Shown here piece by piece: positions 1 to 8,246 of a stretch of 54,980 bases of DNA (positions are counted from its first letter, which is position 1; each line of letters opens with the position of its first letter). The notes under the pieces are model-generated. The model searched no databases. It worked only from the letters and a program-made list of their open reading frames with translations, and was not told the origin of the DNA. The position numbers were made by a program, and so were the translations under genes. The stretch spans positions 1-54,980 of the forward strand of contig NZ_BAGN01000410.1 of assembly GCF_000308835.1 (NCBI RefSeq). Direction: 5' to 3'. This DNA is from Nocardia vinacea NBRC 16497. GTDB taxonomy: Bacteria; Actinomycetota; Actinomycetes; Mycobacteriales; Mycobacteriaceae.

Positions 1-16
1 GGGCAGAGCGAGAGCC

Positions 17-33
17 CTGCGCCGAAGGCGCAG
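17..33. repeat. short GC-rich hairpin at the window edge
   Basis: The arms CTGCGCC and GGCGCAG pair perfectly around a GAA loop. No T-run follows, so it is not a classical intrinsic terminator. It may be the 3' structure of a gene lying left of the window. Confidence 0.35.
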
Positions 34-58
34 ATCAGACAGGATTTCTATCCTTCGG

Positions 59-105
59 TGCCGGGACTCTGCCGGGACTCAGTTGGTCCCGGCAGAGTCC
101 CGGCA
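59..105. repeat. perfect 19-bp inverted repeat
   Basis: Arms at 59-77 and 87-105 are exact reverse complements, separated by a 9-nt loop (78-86). Each arm itself contains the 8-mer GCCGGGAC/T motif twice, so the hairpin is internally repetitive. No T-run follows. It lies about 250 bp upstream of the first nuclease-like gene. It could be a recombination or regulatory site or a REP-like element; the sequence alone does not decide. Confidence 0.6.
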
Positions 106-358
106 CTGTCCCGTCATTCTCCCGGCACTAAGGGAGCGCGTTACGGTCGCATCCTTACTCGGCACAGGCCTGCTCGGTCCCGCTCGGATCCAGTCATAGG
201 CCGCCGCTATGGGTTCCACGCTGGGTGTCGGCGTTGCGGCGTTCGCGCCGGTGGCCATGAGACTGGTTGCCCGGCAGTGGTTCACGCCATTCAGGGACGT
301 GCGCAGATATTGCGTCGGTCCACTCGTCGGTTCCTGGTCGCCGGCATAGTATCGACGC

Positions 359-1612
359 GTGCCTGACATGAGTGGTGGAGCGCTACATTTTCTGAACGCA
401 CCAAACCTGAATGCGGTGCTAGACATTCCGTCGCCCAGCGGAGTCGATTACGCCTCGCTAGACATCGCGTACGTTGCAGATGGTGTAGAAGCGATTAAAG
501 ACGCATGGATACCCATCCTCAGGCGAGATAAATCGTTTTGTGAAACTCCATTGGAGGATTCTGATTCGCGGTGGCGAGAAGCGAGCCTGCGACTCGCTTA
601 TCATTTTGTTGCAGCGCTGCCATTTGCAGAACCTTGCTTCGCGAAAGGCAGAGGCGGAAGATGGACGCCGTTCTTGAAGTCCTTTCAGCGCGACATCTAC
701 ATGGAAGATTCCGGCGCGGATACCTCCCTCGAGCGGCATATGATTTCCTACTTCTGTTCTGCATACTGGGGCGCTTTATTCACAGAGGTCGTCGGATCCG
801 CTGTTGTCGGGCTCACTGAGAATGGGTGGGATCTGTTTATATTTTGGGACATGCAGAACATTTCCCAGATAGCGACAACTAGTCCGCATAAAGAACATCT
901 CAAGATTGGTCACGTATTCGTCGAGGCCATCGCAAGACGGGCAAAGGATGCAGTCGAGAAGCGGGACGCACGGGATCGCTATCTGCGGGATAAGCTCTGG
1001 GGCCCACTTGTCAATACGCGGGAGATCGGGAAGTTGGCAAGACGCGATGAATCGGTTGTAACGCGATATGGGGACAAAGCGGTAGAGGAGCGCTTCGAAC
1101 AGCAGTTGAGCGTTCTGTTTCAGTCATTTGGCTTTATCGTCGCAAGCACTTCACGGGGAGAAAGACGAGTTGACTTAATCTGTATCGCGACTCAAGCGGG
1201 CGCAATGCCTTTCACTGTACTTGTAGAAGCAAAGAGTACTGCGCGGGCCTATTCTTTGCCCACGAAGGACGCGAGGGCGCTTCAGGAGTATGTTGAAACT
1301 GTCAAGTATAAATTGAACACTTTTCCGCCGCTCAAGTTGGTTCTAATAGTAGGGCCGGAACCTGCAAGGACACTTGATTCCAAGCTTAGGACTTTAGAGT
1401 CTCAGGTCTCGGTACCTTTTCGATACTGTCGCGCCGAATTTTTATCAAATCTGAGAAGCGCATTCGCAGGCGCCCTACCGTCGGGCGTTTTTCTCGAAGC
1501 CGCATGCCGCGACTCGCAGGTGCTCACCAATGACACTTTCCGTGCGGTAGTTGAGCACATGCGAGGGAATGCGGAGGCTCATAATGAATTCGTTCGCCGA
1601 ATGATTCAATAG
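359..1612 (+). CDS. PD-(D/E)XK nuclease-like protein, possible defence gene
   Basis: This 417-residue protein has no family I can name over its N-terminal ~240 residues. The C-terminal part carries a restriction-endonuclease-fold signature: a conserved-looking FEQQL helix near residue 246, then D272 in RRVDLICIA, a beta-strand, and E290-A-K292 in VLVEAKS, matching the D...ExK active-site pattern. This suggests DNA cleavage, but the target is unknown. Base composition is visibly lower in GC (roughly 50-55%) than the ~65-70% of housekeeping neighbours, a sign of transfer. A second nuclease-like gene follows on the same strand after a 296-bp gap. The start could also be the second Met, three codons in. 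It could be a solitary restriction-like enzyme or half of a two-gene system. Confidence 0.6.
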   Translation: MPDMSGGALHFLNAPNLNAVLDIPSPSGVDYASLDIAYVADGVEAIKDAWIPILRRDKSFCETPLEDSDSRWREASLRLAYHFVAALPFAEPCFAKGRGGRWTPFLKSFQRDIYMEDSGADTSLERHMISYFCSAYWGALFTEVVGSAVVGLTENGWDLFIFWDMQNISQIATTSPHKEHLKIGHVFVEAIARRAKDAVEKRDARDRYLRDKLWGPLVNTREIGKLARRDESVVTRYGDKAVEERFEQQLSVLFQSFGFIVASTSRGERRVDLICIATQAGAMPFTVLVEAKSTARAYSLPTKDARALQEYVETVKYKLNTFPPLKLVLIVGPEPARTLDSKLRTLESQVSVPFRYCRAEFLSNLRSAFAGALPSGVFLEAACRDSQVLTNDTFRAVVEHMRGNAEAHNEFVRRMIQ

Positions 1613-1908
1613 CCTACAGGAGCCCAGCGGATATCTAACGCCTGGCCTGGTTGTGCTATCTCGTGAGGTTGGTGCCACCATCCGGCTGTTAGGGGGTGGG
1701 CGCAGATGCTCGGTCGGTGCCTCGAACGAATAGCAACCACCAACAGCACTCGATCGCCCACGTTCACCACGTACTGAGCCTCGTGGACGGAGTTATAATA
1801 CCGCACCACTCGGAGGAGAAGGCGGGGATGGCGTTGGGGCGAAACATCGAGGATCGGCCTTACGATCGATCTTTGATGTCGTGAGTTTGACGTAAAGCGA
1901 AGGAACCT
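1613..1908. other. spacer between the two nuclease-like genes
   Basis: These 296 bases hold no convincing gene. The length leaves room for a separate promoter for the downstream gene, so the two nuclease-like genes need not be one transcript. I saw no clear terminator. Confidence 0.4.
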
Positions 1909-3804
1909 GTGATGGCTCGTGTGCCGTGGGCAGCTCTCGGGGGAGACGAGATCGAAGCCGTTGTATCTAATTTGCTGTACAACGAGCACCCCCGCGCGAA
2001 ACGGATCCGGCCATCACAGGGGGACTACGGGCTAGATCTCATCGTTCCGCGGCTCGGAGATCGAGGCGAAGTATGGGACGTCTATCAGGTCAAGAAGTTC
2101 GCGTTGAACCTTACCGGCGATCAGAAGACACAGATCGAGAAGTCGTTTCGCCGACTCATGTTTGGGCTTGCACGCAAGGAAATTCCAGTCGGTGACTGGT
2201 ACGTGGTGATGCCTCTGGATCCGACACCGGAGAACGTTACGTGGTTCGCGGCAATGCCCGACGACGTGATCGCTGACATGTTTGCCGACGAGCCGAGGCT
2301 GGCTGCCTCGGCTGAGGAGAAGCGAGACCCGCTCACCCCTGGCGAACGTGCGCAGATCGACCAGTGGCGGTCAGCCTCGGGGCGGATCGTTGACTGGAAG
2401 GGGTTGAATGCGTGCGAGGCCTGGGTTGCGAAGCACTGGTATGTCACCGATTACTACCTGAACGGCGGCAGCGAGCGCATTAGGAACGCGGTTGCCGACG
2501 TCGCGAAGATCCTCCAGCGCGACGAGAGTCTGGTCGATCAGGGCGATCAGACGGCTCTTCTTACGCCTGCGGAGTCCGAGGAGCATCTGCTGCGCCTTCA
2601 GTCGGCTCTCGATGGCGACCCGCATTTCCGCTACGGCGTCAGTCTTGATCCGCACGTCCCCGATCTCGTCGTCAACACTCCGGGGTTGATCGCCGCAACA
2701 CAGAGAGTTGGTTCGGACGGTTCGTGTCTGACCTTTCGGATCTACGCTCGCTTCGACGAATCGCTCAATGAGCGACCTATTCCGATCAAGCTGAACTTCG
2801 CCATCGACGACCCGGAGTTCGACCAAGCTGCGTACGACAGTTGGCGCAAGTACGGGACGCCACTCAGCGCACCAGCAGCCTTCGAGATAGATCTTCCGGG
2901 TGGGCTCGGCAGCAAAGCCGAGGCTGTACAGGTGCAGGTCACGCAGGCGGACAGCAAGCAGCACGAGATTCGGGTCCGGGTTGTAACCAACGACGGCACG
3001 GTGGTACCCGACGTGCGATTGGAGATGAAATCCTCGATCGGTCCGGACAGAACCGGGGTGCGGATCGATGGGACGGATCAGTCTGGCTTGTTGGTGACGC
3101 ACGGGACCCTCGACGGCGAGTCAAATGTCAGTAACTTGCAATTCAAGCTGCGGAAGGTCAGCGGTGCTGAGATAGGCGAAGCATGGCCTGCAATCGCGCT
3201 GATAGCGTCTATGACCTACCCGAACATGGTGCAGGTTGCGGGGAAGTACGGTCCATTTCTGGATTTGCAGAGAGTGCCAGAAGGAGTGGTAATGATCGCT
3301 CCCGCCGAGTTCGCCTACCTCCGTGCACTCAATTGCATCCAAACACGCACGGCTACACCGATTCGCATTCCGCGTTTGGATGAGGTCACGGTTGACGAGA
3401 TCCGCGATGCACTGCATGCCGAGGCGATGATCGAGGGCCAGGTCGTGGTCACGGCGTGGCAGCCTTTCGAACTTGAGTCGCACATTGTTGCCCAACTCGA
3501 TCCTGCGGGCAGCTACGAACTGGTACTCGAAGGGGCCTACAGGCTCTCGATCGGTGACCAGGAGGTCGCAATTACGGACACCGTCACCCTGAAGTTGCTG
3601 TCGGCGAAGCTGGACGACCTCGTCGGCGGCCGAGTTGTGCCCGACCTCAACAACACGAGTCACCAGTGGATCCACGGATCGGCTATGCCCCCCGAGGGGC
3701 GACGCCGAGTTCTTAGTCGTCGGATCGATCGGCAGGACTGCCACGAAGCACCGCAGGATCGAAATCGCAGCGCCGACGAGGAAGTGGGAGAGGTGGACGA
3801 CTGA
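1909..3804 (+). CDS. Mrr-like restriction-endonuclease-fold protein
   Basis: The N-terminal ~90 residues show a PD-(D/E)XK variant: GDYGLDL (D39, D43) followed by QVKK (Q60-V-K62), the D...QxK form seen in Mrr-type enzymes that cut modified or foreign DNA. The remaining ~500 residues are an unknown, mostly beta-rich region with no recognisable motif. GTG at 1909 is followed directly by ATG at 1912; an AAGGAA Shine-Dalgarno site lies just upstream, so either may be used. The last ~38 codons after a C6 run (3688-3693) have codon use unlike the rest, whereas the +1 frame continues well to 3931. The true C terminus may therefore be frameshifted. Together with the preceding gene it may form a defence pair. 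Confidence 0.6.
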   Translation: MMARVPWAALGGDEIEAVVSNLLYNEHPRAKRIRPSQGDYGLDLIVPRLGDRGEVWDVYQVKKFALNLTGDQKTQIEKSFRRLMFGLARKEIPVGDWYVVMPLDPTPENVTWFAAMPDDVIADMFADEPRLAASAEEKRDPLTPGERAQIDQWRSASGRIVDWKGLNACEAWVAKHWYVTDYYLNGGSERIRNAVADVAKILQRDESLVDQGDQTALLTPAESEEHLLRLQSALDGDPHFRYGVSLDPHVPDLVVNTPGLIAATQRVGSDGSCLTFRIYARFDESLNERPIPIKLNFAIDDPEFDQAAYDSWRKYGTPLSAPAAFEIDLPGGLGSKAEAVQVQVTQADSKQHEIRVRVVTNDGTVVPDVRLEMKSSIGPDRTGVRIDGTDQSGLLVTHGTLDGESNVSNLQFKLRKVSGAEIGEAWPAIALIASMTYPNMVQVAGKYGPFLDLQRVPEGVVMIAPAEFAYLRALNCIQTRTATPIRIPRLDEVTVDEIRDALHAEAMIEGQVVVTAWQPFELESHIVAQLDPAGSYELVLEGAYRLSIGDQEVAITDTVTLKLLSAKLDDLVGGRVVPDLNNTSHQWIHGSAMPPEGRRRVLSRRIDRQDCHEAPQDRNRSADEEVGEVDD

Positions 3805-3931
3805 GCACCTTCGGCTGAATAGGCACGCAGGGAGTGCACGGCACCTTCAGTCTCCGCCAGCCCAGCTCGACGAACGCGACCAAGAACTCGCCGCCGCTGC
3901 GCCGCCAACCGGGAATTGTTGGCCAACATGA
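3689..3931 (+). pseudogene. possible out-of-frame C terminus of the nuclease-like gene
   Basis: From the C6 tract at 3688-3693 the +1 frame reads GDAEFLVVGSIGR and on for about 80 codons to a stop at 3931, with mostly G or C in third positions. The annotated frame here is Arg-rich and looks non-coding. One extra base in the C6 or G4 run would join the two. It may be a sequencing error, a genuine mutation or a slippage site. Only codon use and plausibility support it. Confidence 0.35.
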
Positions 3932-4176
3932 ACAAACGCCATTGACGCAGCCAGCGTCGCGACCGATCCAGTCTCGAAGTCGGCAAGCGGGCCTTGTGCA
4001 TTGGTGTCAGCGGTCGGTCGCTGCGGTAGGTCGCGACGGGCGGCGCCTTCCACCGTGAATCCGGGGACCAGATGGGGACCACACGTCCCGCGCGACAATG
4101 AACATTGCGAGGGCGCAGGCGGACTGGGCCCGGATGCGAACCGTGCGTGACGTGCACAAAGGCGTGGTGATCAGTC
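3932..4176. other. non-coding tail left of the tRNA fragment
   Basis: No gene is supported here. It separates the nuclease-like gene from the tRNA-Pro 3' half and, on the reading favoured here, is the terminal non-coding DNA of an integrated element. Confidence 0.3.
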
Positions 4177-4218
4177 CTGGGGGTCAGGTGGTCGCAGGTT
4201 CAAATCCTGTCAGCCCGA
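4177..4218 (+). other. tRNA-Pro(GGG) 3' half, attachment-site remnant
   Basis: The stretch starts in the anticodon loop (CTGGGGG), continues through TCAGG and the variable region, has a proper T-arm (GCAGG, TTCAAAT, CCTGT) and ends in the acceptor strand CAGCCCG plus discriminator A. No matching 5' half lies upstream: CAGTC before the loop cannot pair with TCAGG, and no CGGGCTG start is present. A 3' half alone is the usual scar at the distal end of an element integrated into a tRNA gene. Its + orientation implies that the intact tRNA, and therefore the element, lie to the left. Confidence 0.7.
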
Positions 4219-4223
4219 CAAAG

Positions 4224-4255
4224 AAACCCCTTCCGACCTCGGTCGGAAGGGGTTT
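4224..4255. terminator. strong intrinsic terminator after the tRNA fragment
   Basis: A ~14-bp stem (AAACCCCTTCCGAC with GTCGGAAGGGGTTT) with a tiny loop is followed by TTTT on the + strand and has A-rich sequence on the other side, so it can work in both directions. It sits 6 nt past the tRNA 3' end and probably was the tRNA terminator. It also lies past the 3' end of the integrase on the opposite strand. Confidence 0.8.
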
Positions 4256-4316
4256 TCTGATCTCAGGTTCGGGCTGGGATTTGAGCGGATCGCATCAAAA
4301 TGTCATATTTTCGAGC

Positions 4317-5327
4317 TCATTCGCCGCGTGCCCATCGTTCGAGGACGTCCCGGTTGTCGGGAACGGTCTCGGGGATGTCGATGTAGTGGCCCTTGGCCAC
4401 CGCGGTGGTGTTGCCCAGTTGCCGGGCTGCCCGTTCTGGGTCGCCGTACTCGCGATCGACCTCGGTGGCGGCGCCCTTGCGGAAGGTTCGCGGGGTGATC
4501 CATGCGAAGGTTTCGCCGCGGGCAGCGCGCCAGGTCCGGCCGAAGTTGTTCGGGTTGCGCACTGTCCCGACCGGGGAGGGGGAGAGCAAGCCCATCGGGT
4601 TCGGCTGCCCTGAGGTTTTCAGGTAGTCGATGGCCTCGCGGATGGCTTCGATGGTGTGTTTCGGCAACAGGATTCGGCGCCATCCGTTTTCGGTCTTCGG
4701 TGCGGGCTTGCGGGCCCATCCGCCGGTGCCTTTGCCCTTCTGCTCGACCAGGGTTCCGGTGATGTCCAGGTAAGGGTCTTCGGCCTCGAGATCGATATCG
4801 CCGAGGAGCAGCGCGAATACCTCGTGGGGGCGCATGCCGGTTCCGGTGATCACGTCGATCACCCATACCACTGCCCAGTCCCGCGCTGGTCCGGTCGTGT
4901 AGGCCGGAGTCCCGGGAATCGCCTCACCGCGAGCCCATGCGCGGACCTGGGCGCGGAAGGCTGGCAGCGCGTGCTGGTCTTGGACCTTGCCGCGGGCTTG
5001 CTTCTTGCGCCTGGTGAATGCGCCGACGCCGTCGATCGGGTTCGTCTCGACGGCGCCGTGGCGGACGGCGATCTGCATCATGGCGCGCAGGACGATCTTG
5101 TGCTGCTTGGCTTTGCGGCGCAGCCCCAGGCTCACCAGCCGTTTGAGGTGCCGGTCCAATTCTCCGGCGGTCGCTTGCCAGACTTGGAGGTTGCCCAGGG
5201 AGTTCTCGATCTTGGCGGATGGTGACAGCATCCCTGCTGGGATCGCAGATCGCGACGACAAACTACTGACGCAGATGGAATCACTCTCGGGCGGTGCGAG
5301 TCGGTTGCGGTCGTCCGATGCTTCCAC
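4317..5327 (-). pseudogene. tyrosine recombinase (integrase), N-terminally truncated
   Basis: The C-terminal catalytic domain of a phage/ICE-type tyrosine integrase is clear: TGTGMRPHEVFAL carries Arg I, a TPRTFRKGAAT block corresponds to the HxxR box, and HYID near the end carries the nucleophilic Tyr. Two usual histidines are replaced: the first residue of HxxR is Arg, and LGH is LGN. The core-binding domain starts only around WQATAGELDRHLKRL. The ~50 residues before it are Ser-rich and unlike an integrase, so the arm-binding N terminus seems lost. It lies 99 bp from the tRNA-Pro scar and faces it, the usual int-att arrangement. It is likely inactive. Confidence 0.7.
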
Positions 5328-5495
5328 GACAGCCAGAGGGGAACGGGAAATTTCGCAACAGAGTGAACCATCATGTGGTGCACAGCGTTTCTTCTGGTAA
5401 GCCGTCGACGGTGTGTCTATAGCGTCGAGTGCCGTTCGGAGATCTTGCGCTACCCGCGTACGCGAGACTGCATTTCAAGAAGAAGAGGTTTCTAC

Positions 5496-5900
5496 GTGAT
5501 CAACGCCAAGAAGACAATTGCCGTGTGTGCGAGCGTAATCGGAATCACTGCCGGGATGGCGGTATTCCTCCCCGCGACGGCATCCGCGGCAACCTACGGT
5601 GGTCAGTGCGGTAAGGGATATGACGTGATCGATTCGCACGACATCGTCGGTGGCACCGCCTTTCTGACCTACAACGGTAAGAACAATTGCGTTGTCACCG
5701 TCCGGGACCAGCCGGGGAAACCCGTGCGGATGGGCGCCGGGCTCCGGCGGTCAGGGGATAGTCGCGCCGTAGTCGTCGACGACGCCGAATACACCGAGTT
5801 CGCGGGTCCGGTGAAGGTCGAGGCAAAGGGCGAATGCATCGACTGGGGCGGCCTCATCGGTGATGACGAGTGGCAGGTATTCAAAGTGCACTGCGGCTGA
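5496..5900 (+). CDS. small secreted protein, spore-associated protein A-like
   Basis: The 134-residue product has a Sec signal peptide (KK at residues 5-6, a hydrophobic core, then ATASAA) and a mature part of ~105 residues. It resembles the Streptomyces spore-associated protein family: a paired-Cys start (CGKGYDVIDSH), NNCVVTVRD, a GPV strand, and a C-terminal ECIDWGG...VHCG. GTG at 5496 is chosen because AGAAGAGG lies just upstream and the signal peptide starts here. The upstream frame is open but has no signal-like sequence. Its function is unknown; it is probably an extracellular or cell-wall-associated protein. It sits alone between the integrase and debris. Confidence 0.65.
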   Translation: MINAKKTIAVCASVIGITAGMAVFLPATASAATYGGQCGKGYDVIDSHDIVGGTAFLTYNGKNNCVVTVRDQPGKPVRMGAGLRRSGDSRAVVVDDAEYTEFAGPVKVEAKGECIDWGGLIGDDEWQVFKVHCG

Positions 5901-6170
5901 ACGGCACGTGCCCGTACCTGCTCATACCAGGCCGGTACGGGCTCGTGCGCAGGGGGCTGGCGGCAGCACCGATGCGTACTAGCGCCACACGGACATACTC
6001 AATTCGGCATGTGCCTGCGTCGCCGGAGCTGGCTCTGGCAGTGTCCGAGATCCGTTGGCGGACAACCGCTCCACGGGTGCGTGTGAGTGTGCGCTTTGTC
6101 GTCCTCGAGCCTGCAGTGAAGGCAGCAGTCGGCGAGCTATTCCCCAACATTGGATATCCGAGGATGCCAG

Positions 6171-6423
6171 CAGTGTGGGGGCACCTATGTTGATCCGTCC
6201 CACCGGGGCCAAGGCGTCGCCGATGGCTTGTGCGCAGAGCTATTCAAGTGGGCCGCTGAGGAAGCCGGCGTCGACTGGCTCGGCCTGCATGTACGCGATT
6301 CCAACACCCAAGCGATCCGGTTGTATGTCCGCCAGGGGTTTCGCGTTGTTTCGCGCAGCCACCATCCCGAACTGGGCGTGAGCTCGTTGGTCATGGTCCA
6401 ACCGATTACCCAGGCCGACCGCA
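6171..6423 (+). pseudogene. GNAT acetyltransferase, C-terminal fragment
   Basis: The reading VDPSHRGQGVADGLC is the acetyl-CoA-binding motif A of GNAT enzymes (RGQGxA), followed by GLHVRDSNTQAIRLYVRQGFRVV, the canonical motif B. The N-terminal half of the fold is missing and the upstream sequence is unrelated. Beyond about 6423 the frame runs into unrelated sequence. It is therefore a 5'-truncated remnant whose acceptor specificity cannot be told. Confidence 0.65.
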
Positions 6424-6959
6424 GGCAACCTAGATCGGATGTGTCCGTTACTGCTGGCCGAACCACCTCGCTGGAGGTCGACTCGCCCGCCACCGGATCA
6501 ATCCTGGTTCTCAAAGGTAGCCGGACGAAGGATCGTTACCGCCGTGAATCCACCGACACGATGACTACTGACGACCGTCTGCGCACTACCTTCGGCGACG
6601 CGGCATCATCAACCGGCACCTGATCGACATCATCGCCGGACGTGCGCGGAATCTCGGTGGATGGTTCAGCGCCGACGACGGCTGCAAATGCCAGGTACCT
6701 GCGCCGGATGCGGTTGCCCCACTTCAGGTTTCGGATGGTTCGGTTACAGCGGTGCGGAGCGCCACCAATCGATGAGTTCGTCCACCGAGTGGTTGGTCCA
6801 GAAGGAATCGATCCGACATTGGCTGCGCTGTGAATCGTCGAATCTGACAGTGATGTCGGTCCTCCCGCTTGTGTCGTCGTGGCGCCACAGAGTGACTGTT
6901 CCGGAGGCGCGCGGCAATCTTTCCAGGAGCCTGTACTCGGGTCCCACCGGATCGACATA
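6424..6959. other. no recognisable intact gene
   Basis: Between the GNAT fragment and the IS5 remnant no start/stop-bounded gene is convincing. A short + reading from the ATG near 6559 (TTDDRLRTTFGD) and the minus frame ending near 6744 (TVTLWRHDDTSGRTDI) look protein-like but match nothing I know. Both may be fused scraps. Confidence 0.3.
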
Positions 6960-7253
6960 TGGTTGATCGGCGGCCGAAGAGTAGGCCTTGTCGGCGATCA
7001 CCACTCGCGGATTGCGTCGAGGCGGCCCACCCTTGAGGCGCGGCACGACCATCGTGTCGAGCAACGGCGCCAATACAAGAGCGTCGTTGGCCTGCCCAAC
7101 GGTCACCAGCACTGCCAAGCCGCGCCCATCGGTGACCAGGTGCACTTTCATGGCCAACCCGGCATGGGATCGCCCCACCAGCCGGTTGTTTGGGACGGAT
7201 TGAAAGACAACCAGTTCTGGCAGCCATGGTTGTGGAAAGGCGAGAAATTCCAA
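6744..7253 (-). pseudogene. IS5-family transposase remnant
   Basis: The middle part reads MKVHLVTDGRGLAVLVTVGQ and, further on, PRVVIADKAYSS. This is the DDE transposase core of IS5-type elements (an acidic residue in the VTDG strand, then the ADKAY block). The usual RRRGIRAVIP stretch and C-terminal RFE..K...R..T region are absent. After ADKAYSSAA the frame turns into an unrelated sequence, so the element was truncated and fused to other DNA. No terminal repeats were found. Confidence 0.65.
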
Positions 7254-7304
7254 GCCATCAAAGACATCAAACTACGCGAAATGGACTTCTGGGTCGGCGA
7301 CTGA
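7206..7304 (+). pseudogene. short unknown protein tail
   Basis: The last ~33 codons of a + frame read NQFWQPWLWKGEKF then DIKLREMDFWVGD and stop at 7304, with protein-like composition and codon use that the upstream part of the frame lacks. It is probably the tail of a deleted gene. No family is recognised. Confidence 0.25.
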
Positions 7305-7781
7305 CACACCCGAACGGCGCCGATCAATGTCCGCTGGATAGCCGTTCCAACGTCGCTACGGCCGTCGGTTCGATCAGGCGCCTACCAGTACGCAGAAATC
7401 GGGCAGGCCGGCAGAGCTGTTGAAAATGTCCATGCTACTTCGCTTTTCAAGCAGCAGCGGGTCCTTCGGGCGCTTGGCAGTACCCCTGCGCGCCTTTCGC
7501 CGCGCTCATCCGGGCGTGACCTGCCAGCCCGCCGCGACGAGCAGCACCAGTGACGCCGCTACCGCCGGTGCGCCGACCGGCCACAGCATCGCGGTCAGAA
7601 CCAACGGGCGCGGCCGCGGGCCAGCGGCGCGGACACACGCCGAAACCGAACTGACCACAGTGATCACCGAGATCCATGTCGCCACCTGCGGCACCTAGGG
7701 TGCTCGACGCGTGCATGCCGAGGTTTGGCTGGGAAGGGGAATCCGGTTGGACCGCAAGCGGGTTGAACGGTCGATGCAGTG
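7305..7781. other. no recognisable intact gene
   Basis: A hydrophobic 62-codon reading on the minus strand (7506-7694) could encode two membrane helices and end in GWQVTPG, but it has no clear Shine-Dalgarno site or family. Nothing else is supported. Confidence 0.3.
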
Positions 7782-7916
7782 ATCCTGCGGCCGAACTCAT
7801 CGGATCTGGCCAACCTGCGCTTCACCGTCGATGCCTCGGATCTGTTGTGGTGCATGGACATCAGCACCGCACCCCTTGAGGGCTGGGTCTATTGCGCGGT
7901 CGTGCTGTGGGTTCCT
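7782..7916 (+). pseudogene. IS3-family transposase fragment
   Basis: One frame reads DLANLRFTVDASDLLWCMD and then EGWVYCAVVL, which is the start of the rve integrase core of IS3 OrfB (usual form NRRFTA...RLWVTDIT...GWVYCAVVLD; the Asp in WCMD is the first catalytic D). A related scrap occurs at about 24,680-24,950. There is no start, no second D or E, and no terminal repeat. Confidence 0.6.
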
Positions 7917-7926
7917 TGGTACGCGG

Positions 7927-8172
7927 TCAAGCCAGCGTAGTAGTGGATGTGATGGTCTTTTCGGTGTGTGTGAGGTGGTCTTGTAGTTCGGCGTGCCGGA
8001 ATTGGTAGACCGCTCCGGTGGTGCGGAGCAGGCGGAGCCAGTGCGCATCGTCGAGAAACCGATGTGCCCTCCACGGCAACTTTCCCCTGACGGCCGGCCA
8101 GCGGGTTGTTACGACGAAACCGAACCAGGCTGGCTCGTGCATCAGCGCGAACACCACCGCGCCCACTCGCAC
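7927..8172 (-). pseudogene. NACHT/STAND NTPase, C-terminal fragment
   Basis: The minus-strand reading ends GAVYQFRHAELQDHLTH followed by a short tail. This matches the conserved GxVYQFRHxxLQ(D/E)xL block near the C terminus of actinobacterial NACHT-domain NTPases. About 80 codons (VGAVVFALMHEPAWFGF through the block) look genuine. The NTPase core is absent and the frame runs upstream into the antisense of the LysR gene. Intact relatives are signalling or antiphage NTPases; this one is a stub. Confidence 0.5.
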
Positions 8173-8246
8173 TGACACCCCACCAGTTTCACCTTCCCGC
8201 GCTGCGCAGGCCTTCACAACCGACGAAATTCCCTTCGGGGAACGCG

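Noticed and set aside
4177..4218. Complete tRNA gene
   Set aside because: Only the 3' half is present; no D-arm or matching acceptor 5' strand lies upstream.
7506..7694. Hydrophobic 62-codon minus-strand frame (ISVITVVSSVSAC..., ASLVLLVAAGW)
   Set aside because: It has two possible membrane helices but no clear ribosome site, family or conserved context; it lies in debris.
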